This document shows, one piece after another, positions 1 to 6,982 of a DNA stretch of 7,067 bases (within the stretch, counting starts at the first letter, position 1; every line of letters begins with the position of its first letter). The DNA lies in assembly GCA_025458415.1 (NCBI GenBank), contig JALOSN010000052.1, forward strand, positions 1 through 7,067. The letters run 5' to 3'. Below the pieces are notes generated by a model. The model worked only from the letters and a program-made list of their open reading frames with translations, was not told where the DNA came from and did not search any database. A program made the translations under genes and the position numbers. Origin of the DNA: Hydrogenophaga sp. (GTDB lineage: Bacteria > Pseudomonadota > Gammaproteobacteria > Burkholderiales > Burkholderiaceae_C).

Positions 1-940
1 CCGACCGTCGCGGCCTGCGCAAACCGGTCTGGATCGCGATCTGGATCGCGACCCTGGGCGCGGCGCTCGCGGTGGCTTTTCCGCTGTACCCGGTGCTGTG
101 CATCACGGCGCTGTGTTCCGGGGCCGCCAGTGGTATGGCCATGATCGCGCTGCAGCGCCACGTGGGGCGGCTGGCCCACAGCCCCACCGAACTCAAGCAG
201 GTGTTCAGCTGGATGGCCATCGGTCCTTCCATATCCAATTTTCTCGGGCCGCTCGCCGCCGGGCTGCTGATCGATGCCTCGGGGTTCCGGGCCGCTTACC
301 TGTTGCTGGCCATCTTGCCGATCCTGGCGTGGTTTTGGGTGCGCCGGACAGAAGAGTTTGAGCCCGTGGCCGCCGGTTTGCGCAACACCAGTGGTTCTTC
401 ATGGAACCTGCTGCGCGACGCCGCTTTCCGGCGTCTGATGCTGATCAACTGGGCGCTGTCGAGCTGCTGGGATGTGCACACCTTCCTGGTCCCCGTGCTG
501 GGGCACGAGCGGGGCCTGAGCGCCACGCCGCCACCGCCATCCGGCTGGTGATGCCCTGGCTGGCTTCGCGGCTGAGCGAGCGGGTGGTGATTGGCTCGGC
601 CATGCTGGCCACGGCGGCGCTGTTCGTGGCCTATCCGCTGGTGCATGAGGCCTGGGCCATGATGGCGCTGTCTGTCCTACTGGGGTTGGCGCTGGGCTCG
701 GTCCAGCCCATGATCATGAGCACCTTGCACCAGATCACACCGAAGCACCGCCACGGCGAGGCGCTGGGTCTGCGCGCCATGGCCATCAACGGCTCCAGCG
801 TGCTCATGCCGCTGCTGTTCGGCTCCGCCGGTGTGCTGTTGGGCGTGGGTGGCGTCTTCTGGACCGTGGGCGCGGTGGTGGGTGCCAGTTCCCACTTGGC
901 ATGGCGCATGCAGCCGATCCAGCACGTTTCACACGATTGA
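1..940 (+). pseudogene. MFS transporter, 5'-truncated by window edge and frameshifted
   Basis: This is the 3' part of a major facilitator superfamily permease, an inner-membrane carrier of unknown substrate. The frame starting at base 3 is open from the window edge and encodes hydrophobic helices, including GLLIDASGFRAAYLLLAILP, a basic cytoplasmic stretch (WVRRTEEFEP) and then the start of the second half (FLVPVLGHERGLSA, ending at 524). It then runs into proline-rich nonsense and stops at 549-551. The same protein resumes in the frame that includes ATAIRLVMPWL (from about 527) and continues through several more helices to TGA at 938-940. Homologues known to me have about 12 more residues (an IG..LGAFA-like helix) between GLSA and the ATAIR-like segment, so the lesion looks like a small deletion of 3n+1 bases rather than a single-base slip. 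The true start lies upstream of the window. An assembly error remains possible. The family call is firm; the substrate is unknown. Confidence 0.8.
28..51 (+). repeat. 12-bp perfect tandem duplication inside the MFS gene
   Basis: The unit TCTGGATCGCGA occurs twice back to back, at 28-39 and 40-51. It stays in frame and encodes a repeated Trp-Ile-Ala-Ile/Thr block within a membrane helix. It may be a recent slippage duplication or simply part of the normal helix. Confidence 0.6.
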
Positions 941-946
941 TCGTCT

Positions 947-959
947 GGCAGGACCTGCC
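947..959. promoter_or_regulatory. 13-bp palindrome (GGCAGG-A-CCTGCC) upstream of mrpA
   Basis: GGCAGG and CCTGCC form a perfect inverted repeat around a single central A, in the only intergenic space of the window. As RNA it could fold as a 5-bp stem with a 3-nt loop. No T-run follows, so it is a poor intrinsic terminator for the upstream MFS gene. It sits in the region where a -35 element would lie for the -10 proposed at 972-977, so an operator is an alternative reading. Function is inferred from position only. Confidence 0.35.
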
Positions 960-971
960 CCCTGCATTATC

Positions 972-977
972 TAGAAT
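972..977 (+). promoter_or_regulatory. mrpA: Candidate -10 element (TAGAAT) for the mrp operon
   Basis: TAGAAT matches the sigma-70 -10 consensus at five of six positions and lies 24 nt before the GTG start of mrpA, which would give a leader of roughly 18 nt. No convincing -35 lies at 16-18 bp spacing: CTGGCA at 945-950 is 21 bp away and TTGATC at 937-942 is 29 bp away. The promoter may therefore be weak, activator-dependent or not real. It is the only good candidate in the gap. Confidence 0.35.
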
Positions 978-990
978 GCTGGGTCACCCG

Positions 991-997
991 AAGGAAG
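991..997 (+). promoter_or_regulatory. mrpA: Ribosome binding site fixing the GTG start of mrpA
   Basis: AAGGAAG is a good Shine-Dalgarno match, with about 4-5 nt between it and GTG at 1002. It supports this GTG start over downstream ATG codons, and the resulting N-terminus (MLLLIVLLPLLLG) is the hydrophobic first helix expected for MrpA. Confidence 0.7.
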
Positions 998-1001
998 CAC
1001 C

Positions 1002-3830
1002 GTGCTCTTATTGATTGTTCTTCTGCCTCTGCTGCTCGGGACCGTGGCCACCGCCTGGCTCGGTTCAAAGTCTCGCCTGCTCACCGCCTGTGCGGCAGGC
1101 CTCGTCACCGCCACCGCCTTGGGGCTGCTGCTGTCCCAAGCCCCGGTGGTCATGGGCGGGGGCGTGGTCATGAACGCCTGGCCCTGGGTGCCCGAGATCG
1201 GGCTGAATCTGAGCTTCAGGCTCGATGGCCTGTCGTTGATGTTTGCCGGGCTGATCCTGTTCATCGGCCTGCTGATCGTGCTGTACGCACACTACTACCT
1301 GAGCCTGGAAGACTCGGCCGGCAAGTTCTTCAGTTTCATGATGCTGTTCATGGCGGCCATGCTGGGCGTGGTGCTCTCGGACAACCTCTTGTTGCTGGTG
1401 GTGTTCTGGGAACTGACCAGCATTTCATCGTTCCTGTTGATCGGGTTCTGGAGCCACCGGCCCGACGCGCGCGCCGGTGCGCGGCAGGCGCTGGCCATCA
1501 CCGGCGGTGGCGGCCTCGCCATGCTGGGTGGTTTTGTGCTTCTGGGTCAGATCGCCGGCACCTATGAGCTCAGCGCCATGGCGGCCAACGTGGCGGCGAT
1601 CCAGGCCGACCCGCGCTTTGTGCCGGCGTTGCTGCTGATCCTGCTGGGCGCCTTCACCAAAAGCGCGCAGTTCCCGTTCCATTTCTGGCTGCCCGACGCC
1701 ATGGCCGCGCCCACCCCGGTCTCGGCCTATCTGCATTCGGCCACCATGGTCAAGGCCGGGGTGTTCCTGCTGATGCGCATGTACCCGGTGCTGGCGGGTA
1801 CCGGGCATTTTGAGATCATCGTCACCGCCGTGGGTTTGATCACGGTGCTGTTCGCCGCCTTCATCGCGGTCTTCAAGCACGACCTCAAGGGATTGCTGGC
1901 GTATTCCACGGTGAGCCATCTGGGGTTGATCGTGTTCCTGATCGGGCTGGGTTCGCCGCTGGCCGCGGTGGCCGCGGTGTTCCATGTGCTCAACCACGCC
2001 ACTTTCAAGGCTTCGTTGTTCATGATCGCCGGCATCGTGGACCACGAGACCCATTCGCGCGACATGCGGCAGCTGGGCGGCCTCTACAAGCTTATGCCCT
2101 GGACGGCCACGCTGTCCATGGTGGCGGCCGCGTCCATGGCCGGTGTGCCGCTGACCAACGGCTTCCTGTCCAAAGAGATGTTCTTCACCGAGGCAGTGGT
2201 GGGCACGAGTGGCCTGTATGCCTTGCTGGTGCCGGCGCTCGTGACACTGGCCGGCGTGTTCAGCGTGGCCTATTCGCTGCGCTTTGTGCACGACACCTAC
2301 TTCAACGGTGAGCTGGGCGATGTGCCCAACAAGCACCCGCACGAGCCGCCGCTGGGCATGAAGCTGCCCGCCATGCTGCTGGTCGTCATGTGCATCGTCG
2401 TTGGCCTGCTGCCTGCCGTCACCTTCGGTCCGCTGGTGCACGTGGCCGCCACTGCTCTGGCGGGGCAGCCGCTGCCCGACTATTACCTGGCGATCTGGCA
2501 TGGTTTCAACCTGCCGCTGCTGATGAGCGCCATCGCGCTGGCGGTGGGTGTGGGCCTGTACCTTTGGCTGGCCAAGGGCAAGCGGCTGCACCGTATCAGC
2601 TCCGAAGACTGGTTCGGCGTCGCCACCGGGCGCGCCATCTTCGAGTGGCTGATCGATCACCTGTTCGGCCTGGCCAGTCGCATCACGCGGCTGCTGGAAA
2701 CCGGTTCGCTGCAACGCTACGTGGGCTGGCTGCTGCTCACCGCCTTGGTGCTGGGCGCGCTGCCTTTGCTGGGCAGCGGCATGGGCACCGGAGACCGGCC
2801 GCAGATGGCCGCCACGCCGCTGGCCTGGGCCATGTGGGGGCTGCTGCTGGTGACTTGTGTGGCCATCGTGCGCACCCACTACCAGCGCTTTGTGACGGTC
2901 ATTCTGGTGGGCGTGGTAGGTGTCGCCGCCTCGCTCACATTCCTGGGCTTTTCCGCACCCGACCTGGCGCTGACCCAGCTGTCGGTGGACATCGTGTCCA
3001 CCGTGCTGTTGCTCATGGGCCTGGCTCTGTTGCCGCAAACCTCGCCCCGCGAGACGCCCGCCTTGCGCAAGGGATTGCACGCCACGCTGGCGCTGGCCGG
3101 TGGCGCCGCCATGGCGACCCTGACCTGGCTGGTGCTCACGCGCGATTTTGAATCCATCTCTTGGTACTTCCTGGAGCAGTCGCTGCCCAAGGGCGGCGGT
3201 TCCAACGTGGTCAACGTGATCCTGGTGGACTTCCGCGGCTACGACACCATGGGCGAGATCACCGTGCTGGGCATCGCCGCCATCGGTGTGCTGGCGCTCA
3301 TGGACGGCATGCGCGCCCGCAAGCCGGGCATGGACCCGGAGGGCAGGCTCTGGACCTTTGCGCAACAGCCGCTGCTGCTGCGCGTGGCCGCTTCGGTGGT
3401 GCTGCCGCTGGCGCTGGTGTTCAGCATCTACATCTTCATGCGTGGCCACAACCTGCCCGGCGGCGGCTTCATCGCCGGGCTGGTCACGGCGGTGGCGCTG
3501 GTGCTGCAGTTCATGTCGCTGGGGCAGGCGCGGGCCGAGCAGCTGATGCGCGCCGGGGGTGGCCGCCGCTTCGTGCGCTGGATCGGTGCCGGTCTGGGCA
3601 TTGCGGGCCTGACCGGTGTCGGTGCCTTCGTGCTGGGCAGGCCCTTCCTCACCAGTGCGTTCGGCCATCCGCATGTGCCGCTGCTGGGTGAGCTGCCGCT
3701 GGCCACCGCCGCGCTGTTCGACCTCGGGGTCTATCTCACGGTGGTCGGCAGCACCTTGCTGACGATCTCGGTGTTGGGCCAGGCTTCCCGCGAAGCGCCC
3801 AACCTCAACCTCAATCGGAGCCCGTCATGA
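1002..3830 (+). CDS. mrpA: Mrp cation/proton antiporter subunit A with fused MrpB domain
   Basis: This is the largest subunit (942 aa) of the Mrp (Pha/Mnh/Sha) Na+ or K+/H+ antiporter of the inner membrane. Residues about 60-430 form the NuoL/ND5-like antiporter module. Visible key residues are E137 in WELTS, K220 in FTKSAQFPFHFWLPDA, H245 and K251 in HSATMVKAG, K296 in HDLKGLLAYSTVSHLG, K336 in NHATFKASLF and K391 in FLSKEMFF. E137 and K220 correspond to the charged pair essential in Bacillus MrpA. Residues about 615-680 form an MbhD/NuoJ-like segment (APDLALTQLSVD), and about 735-770 an MbhE-like segment (VDFRGYDTMGE). Residues about 791-925 are an MrpB/MnhB domain with RGHNLPGGGFIAG. This explains the absence of a separate mrpB and defines a group 2 Mrp system. 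It starts at GTG with a good ribosome site, and its stop overlaps mrpC by ATGA. The ion carried is not readable from sequence. Older names are phaAB and shaA. Confidence 0.96.
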   Translation: MLLLIVLLPLLLGTVATAWLGSKSRLLTACAAGLVTATALGLLLSQAPVVMGGGVVMNAWPWVPEIGLNLSFRLDGLSLMFAGLILFIGLLIVLYAHYYLSLEDSAGKFFSFMMLFMAAMLGVVLSDNLLLLVVFWELTSISSFLLIGFWSHRPDARAGARQALAITGGGGLAMLGGFVLLGQIAGTYELSAMAANVAAIQADPRFVPALLLILLGAFTKSAQFPFHFWLPDAMAAPTPVSAYLHSATMVKAGVFLLMRMYPVLAGTGHFEIIVTAVGLITVLFAAFIAVFKHDLKGLLAYSTVSHLGLIVFLIGLGSPLAAVAAVFHVLNHATFKASLFMIAGIVDHETHSRDMRQLGGLYKLMPWTATLSMVAAASMAGVPLTNGFLSKEMFFTEAVVGTSGLYALLVPALVTLAGVFSVAYSLRFVHDTYFNGELGDVPNKHPHEPPLGMKLPAMLLVVMCIVVGLLPAVTFGPLVHVAATALAGQPLPDYYLAIWHGFNLPLLMSAIALAVGVGLYLWLAKGKRLHRISSEDWFGVATGRAIFEWLIDHLFGLASRITRLLETGSLQRYVGWLLLTALVLGALPLLGSGMGTGDRPQMAATPLAWAMWGLLLVTCVAIVRTHYQRFVTVILVGVVGVAASLTFLGFSAPDLALTQLSVDIVSTVLLLMGLALLPQTSPRETPALRKGLHATLALAGGAAMATLTWLVLTRDFESISWYFLEQSLPKGGGSNVVNVILVDFRGYDTMGEITVLGIAAIGVLALMDGMRARKPGMDPEGRLWTFAQQPLLLRVAASVVLPLALVFSIYIFMRGHNLPGGGFIAGLVTAVALVLQFMSLGQARAEQLMRAGGGRRFVRWIGAGLGIAGLTGVGAFVLGRPFLTSAFGHPHVPLLGELPLATAALFDLGVYLTVVGSTLLTISVLGQASREAPNLNLNRSPS

Positions 3831-4171
3831 GCATGGAGTTTCTTCTCGCCACGGGGGTGGGCGTGGTCACCGCCACCGGCATCTACATGATGCTGCGCGG
3901 GCGCACATTTGCGGTGGTGCTGGGCCTGTCTCTGTTCGGTTACGCGGTCAACGTCTTCATCTTCCTCATGGGCCGCCTGTGGACCAATGCCGCTCCGGTG
4001 CTGGTCGGCGCCGGCCCGGTGGCCGACCCGCTGCCGCAGGCGCTGGTGCTGACCGCCATCGTGATCGGCTTCGCCACCACCGGTTTCGTGGTCGAGCTCG
4101 CGCTGCGCAGCCGGCATGAGAGCGGCAGCGACCATGTGGACGGCCACGAGCCTGGAGGGCCGCGCGCATGA
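3827..4171 (+). CDS. mrpC: Mrp cation/proton antiporter subunit C
   Basis: This small NuoK-like membrane subunit (114 aa) sits in the Mrp complex next to the antiporter-like subunits. Three membrane helices are visible at about residues 4-23, 27-49 and 69-93. The family motif DPLPQALVLTAIVIGFA (D67-A83) leads into helix 3. The start is ATG at 3827, inside the ATGA overlap with the mrpA stop, with GGAG at 3817-3820 as ribosome site. The stop overlaps mrpD in the same way, indicating translational coupling. After the last helix comes a hydrophilic tail of about 20 residues rich in His, Asp and Glu (H97, H103, H107), which is not part of the conserved family core. Size and motif fit MrpC/PhaC closely. 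Confidence 0.95.
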   Translation: MSMEFLLATGVGVVTATGIYMMLRGRTFAVVLGLSLFGYAVNVFIFLMGRLWTNAAPVLVGAGPVADPLPQALVLTAIVIGFATTGFVVELALRSRHESGSDHVDGHEPGGPRA

Positions 4172-5826
4172 TCGAGGGTTTGATGGGTTTGTGGCTGCAG
4201 CACGCGCCGGTGCTGTCGGTGGTGCTGCCGATGTTGACGGCGGTGCTGCTGCTGCTGATCGGTGACGCTGGTGGCATGGCCGGGCAGGGTGGGGCGCACG
4301 ACGACGCGGCTTTGCGCTGGCGCCGCCGCATCAGCCAGGGCTCGGCGCTGCTGGGCCTGCTCATGGCCGCTGCCCTGGTGCAGCACGCCGCCAGTGGCGA
4401 GTTGCTGGCTTACCGCCTGGGCGAATGGCCAGCACCGTTTGGCATCGTCATGGTGGTGGACCGTCTCTCGGCGTTGATGGTGCTGCTGACCTACCTGGTG
4501 GCGGTGCCGGTGCTGTGGTACGCCTGCGGCGGATGGGACGCCCACGGCCGCTATTTCCACGCGCTGTTCCAGTTCCAGCTCATGGGTCTTTCGGGCGCGT
4601 TCCTGACCGGCGACCTGTTCAACCTGTTTGTGTTCTTCGAGGTGCTGCTGATCGCGTCGTATGTGCTGCTGGTGCATGGCCAGGGGCGCGAGCGGTTCCG
4701 CATGGGCGTGCACTACGTGGTGCTCAACCTGGTGGCTTCGGGCCTGTTCCTGATCGGTCTTTCGCTGGTGTACGCGGCCACCGGTACCCTGAACATGGCC
4801 GATGTGGGGCAGCGCCTGGCGCTGTTGCAGGGCGACCAGCTGGTGTTTGCCAAGGTGGCGGCGCTGGTGCTGCTGGTGGTGTTTGGCCTCAAGGCCGCCA
4901 TGCTGCCGCTGTACTTCTGGCTGCCCGGCACCTACGCCGCGGCCAGTGCACCGGTGGCGGCGCTGTTCGCCATCATGACCAAGGTGGGCGTGTACAGCAT
5001 CGTGCGTGTGCACTGGCAGCTGTACGGCGCCGAGGCTGGCCCCGCCGCGCTGACGGTGGCCGACTGGCTGATGCCGCTGGCCCTGGCCACCAGCGCACTG
5101 GGCGTGCTCGGCGCCCTGGCCGCGCACACCATGGGTCGCCTGGTGGCCTACCTCACCGTGTCGTCGGTGGGCACCATCCTTGCCGCCGTCGGCCTGTTCA
5201 CGCCCGAGACGCTGTCGGCCGCGCTGTACTACACGCTGCACAGCACCATCGTGATCGCAGGCCTGTTCCTGCTGGTGGAGCTGATGGCCGCGCAGCGCGG
5301 CGACACCCACGACAAATTGCAGCCTGCCCACGCAGTGCGCGAGCCGGTGCTGCTGGGCGTGATGATGTTGTTCGGCGCCGCTTCGGTGGCCGGCCTGCCG
5401 CCGCTGCCGGGCTTCCTGGGCAAGCTGATGGTGCTGGAGTCCAGCACGGGCCTGCCGGCCCAAGCCTGGATCTGGAGCGTGGTGCTGGTGGTCGGCTTCC
5501 TGAGCATCGTGGGACTCGCCCGCGCTGGCGTGATCGTGTTCTGGCACGTGCAGCCTGCGGGTGATGCCGGGGCTTCGGGCTCCAGCGCTCGCCTGCTGGC
5601 ACCCGTGTGGGCTTTCATGGCGCTCACACTGGTGCTGGCGGTGATGGCCTCGCCGGTGAAACGCTACACCGACGCGGCAGCCACCCAGCTGTCGCAGTCC
5701 AGCGACTATGTGCGTGCGGTGCTCGGCGCCGACGCGGTCGGACGATCGACCACCCGCCCCTACGACGGCCAGCGCCCCGCCCCGGCGCCCGCCAAATCCG
5801 TTCCGAGCCAGGAGAAGCAACCATGA
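4168..5826 (+). CDS. mrpD: Mrp cation/proton antiporter subunit D
   Basis: This is the second large antiporter-like subunit (552 aa), related to NuoM/NuoN and thought to carry a proton or cation path. The antiporter module spans about residues 90-430. Visible key residues are E158 in FNLFVFFEVLLIASY, K242 in FGLKAAMLPLYFWLPGTY, K272 in MTKVGVYSIVR, R324 in MGRLVAYLTVSSVG, H358 in LHST and K419 in PGFLGKLMVLE. E158 and K242 match the Glu/Lys pair (E137, K219) essential in Bacillus MrpD. At the position equivalent to MrpA K336 this protein has a hydrophobic residue (I363 by eye alignment). The N-terminal region has a polar loop (about 33-55), and the C-terminus a polar, Pro/Ala-rich tail (about 500-552). 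The ATG at 4168 overlaps the mrpC stop, with GGAGG at 4154-4158; the stop overlaps mrpE by ATGA. Identification is secure from motifs and gene order. Confidence 0.96.
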   Translation: MIEGLMGLWLQHAPVLSVVLPMLTAVLLLLIGDAGGMAGQGGAHDDAALRWRRRISQGSALLGLLMAAALVQHAASGELLAYRLGEWPAPFGIVMVVDRLSALMVLLTYLVAVPVLWYACGGWDAHGRYFHALFQFQLMGLSGAFLTGDLFNLFVFFEVLLIASYVLLVHGQGRERFRMGVHYVVLNLVASGLFLIGLSLVYAATGTLNMADVGQRLALLQGDQLVFAKVAALVLLVVFGLKAAMLPLYFWLPGTYAAASAPVAALFAIMTKVGVYSIVRVHWQLYGAEAGPAALTVADWLMPLALATSALGVLGALAAHTMGRLVAYLTVSSVGTILAAVGLFTPETLSAALYYTLHSTIVIAGLFLLVELMAAQRGDTHDKLQPAHAVREPVLLGVMMLFGAASVAGLPPLPGFLGKLMVLESSTGLPAQAWIWSVVLVVGFLSIVGLARAGVIVFWHVQPAGDAGASGSSARLLAPVWAFMALTLVLAVMASPVKRYTDAAATQLSQSSDYVRAVLGADAVGRSTTRPYDGQRPAPAPAKSVPSQEKQP

Positions 5827-6344
5827 AATCCGACACCCTGGACCGCCGCGGTGGCTGGTTCGACCACCCGGTGCTGTCGCTGCTGCTGGCGGTCAGCTGG
5901 CTGGCGCTTTCGCGCAGTCTGGAGCCGGTGCACCTGCTCTCGGCGGCTCTGATCGGCCTGATCGTCCCGCGATTGCTGCGCGGGCTGCTGCACGTCGGGG
6001 CGCCCATCCGCTGGAGTCCGGCGATCCGTCTCACACTGGTGGTGACCTGGGACATCGTGATGTCCAACATCACGGTGGCCAAACTGGTGCTGGGTTCCAT
6101 GAGCCGGCCGCAGCCCGCCTGGCTGCGCGTGCCGCTGGCCTGCGACCATCACCGGGTGAACGCGCTGTTTGCCAGCATCATCACCATGACGCCGGGTACG
6201 GTCTCGGCCGTGGTCGACGAGCAGGCCCGCTGCATCTGGGTGCATGCGCTCAACTGCGACGACGAGGCCGGCATGGTGGCCGACATGAAGTCTCGTTACG
6301 AAGCGCCGCTGCTGGCGGTGTTCCGTCTGGACGGAGAGGGCTGA
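5823..6344 (+). CDS. mrpE: Mrp cation/proton antiporter subunit E
   Basis: The 173-aa product belongs to the MrpE/PhaE/MnhE family, a membrane subunit required for a stable, fully active Mrp complex. Two hydrophobic stretches at about residues 16-56 (likely two helices) and one at about 66-90 (TLVVTWDIVMSNITVAKLVL) precede a soluble C-terminal domain. That domain carries the family signature TMTPGTVSAVVDE (T121-E133) and HALNCDD (H141-D147). The ATG at 5823 is chosen although the frame is open further upstream: it overlaps the mrpD stop, has AGGAG at 5810-5814 (8-nt spacing) and gives the usual family length. The next gene follows after 1 nt. Confidence 0.94.
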   Translation: MKSDTLDRRGGWFDHPVLSLLLAVSWLALSRSLEPVHLLSAALIGLIVPRLLRGLLHVGAPIRWSPAIRLTLVVTWDIVMSNITVAKLVLGSMSRPQPAWLRVPLACDHHRVNALFASIITMTPGTVSAVVDEQARCIWVHALNCDDEAGMVADMKSRYEAPLLAVFRLDGEG

Positions 6345-6345
6345 C

Positions 6346-6621
6346 ATGAGCGTGCTGGACCTTGCGCTGACCATCGGCATCGGTGCCGTGACCCTGACCT
6401 TGTTGATGTGCGGCTGGCGCCTGTTGCTGGGCCCCACCGTCGCCGACCGCGTGCTCGCACTGGACACGCTTTACCTGAGCCTGGTGGCGCTGGTGGTGAT
6501 GCTGGGCTTGCGCTGGCAGACGCCGCTGCTGTTTGAAGCGGCCTTGATCGTGGCCCTGCTGGGCTTTGTGGGCACGGTGGCACTGGCGCGCTACCTCAGC
6601 CGTGGCGATGTGGTGGAGTGA
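6346..6621 (+). CDS. mrpF: Mrp cation/proton antiporter subunit F
   Basis: This small three-helix membrane subunit (91 aa) is of typical MrpF/PhaF length. Helices lie at about residues 5-27, 38-55 and 60-83. The signature between helices 1 and 2 is present, GPTVADRVLALDTL, with D34 and D40 as the conserved acidic residues. The third helix AALIVALLGFVGTVALARYL is also typical. ATG at 6346 follows the mrpE stop by one base, and GGAG at 6333-6336 lies 9 nt upstream. MrpF is needed for antiport by the complex; no separate catalytic role is known. Confidence 0.94.
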   Translation: MSVLDLALTIGIGAVTLTLLMCGWRLLLGPTVADRVLALDTLYLSLVALVVMLGLRWQTPLLFEAALIVALLGFVGTVALARYLSRGDVVE

Positions 6622-6625
6622 CGCG

Positions 6626-6982
6626 ATGGACAACCTGAACCCCCTCATTGAATGGACCGCTGCCGCACTCATCGTGATCGGTGCCTTCTTCCTGCTGGTG
6701 GGCGCCATCGGCATGATCCGCCTGCCCGACTTTTACATGCGGCTGCACGCGCCCACCAAAGCCTCCACCCTGGGTGTGGGTGGCGTGTTGCTGGCCTCTC
6801 TACTGCTGGGCTGGTCGCAAGGGAGGTTCGGCGTGGCCGAACTGCTGATCACGCTGTTCGTGTTCGTGACCGCACCGGTCTCGGCAAACCTGCTGGCGCA
6901 GGCGGCTTTGCACCTGCGCCTGCCTTCGCGCGCAAAGGAACCCGCCGGGATGGTGCCGGAGCGGGCAGAGCGGCCAGATTGA
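6626..6982 (+). CDS. mrpG: Mrp cation/proton antiporter subunit G
   Basis: This is the last subunit of the operon (118 aa), a small three-helix membrane protein required for Mrp assembly and activity. Helices lie at about residues 9-31, 48-63 and 70-95. Family motifs are GMIRLPDFYMRLHAPTKAST (R32, P34, D35, R39, H41, K45) and VTAPVSA, whose P84 matches the conserved proline of MrpG. The start is ATG at 6626, 4 nt after the mrpF stop, with GGAG at 6615-6618 and 7-nt spacing. The in-frame region upstream overlaps mrpF and is not used. The hydrophilic tail after about residue 98 is encoded by DNA that is also open antisense in the frame of the convergent gene at the right edge. No terminator hairpin is evident after the stop. 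Confidence 0.94.
   Translation: MDNLNPLIEWTAAALIVIGAFFLLVGAIGMIRLPDFYMRLHAPTKASTLGVGGVLLASLLLGWSQGRFGVAELLITLFVFVTAPVSANLLAQAALHLRLPSRAKEPAGMVPERAERPD

Noticed and set aside
937..970. TTGATC/CATTAT as a sigma-70 promoter
   Set aside because: The spacing is 22 bp and the -10 match is weak; TAGAAT at 972-977 is the better, though incomplete, candidate.
947..970. Intrinsic terminator after the MFS gene
   Set aside because: The hairpin is short and is not followed by a run of T, so termination there is not supported.
2390..3151. Open + frame of 253 codons inside mrpA
   Set aside because: Ala/Arg/His-rich shadow of mrpA with no independent start signal.
1425..3674. Very long open frame (749 codons) on the - strand opposite mrpA
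   Set aside because: Its product is His/Gln/Arg/Gly-rich low-complexity sequence without domains, the usual antisense shadow of a GC-rich membrane protein gene. mrpA is unambiguous on the other strand.
4425..5564. Open + frame of 379 codons inside mrpD
   Set aside because: Ala/Arg/Gly-rich out-of-frame reading of mrpD with no recognisable domain; it is a codon-bias artefact.
3940..5820. Long open frame (626 codons) on the - strand opposite mrpC and mrpD
   Set aside because: Same His/Gln-rich shadow composition, no ribosome site or domain, and two certain genes on the + strand.
1002..5826. NuoL/NuoM-like proteins as part of complex I, formate hydrogenlyase or a DAB-type carbon concentrator
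   Set aside because: The neighbours are MrpC, E, F and G and an MrpB domain. No NADH, hydrogenase or DUF2309-type subunit is present, so Mrp antiporter is the only fitting reading.
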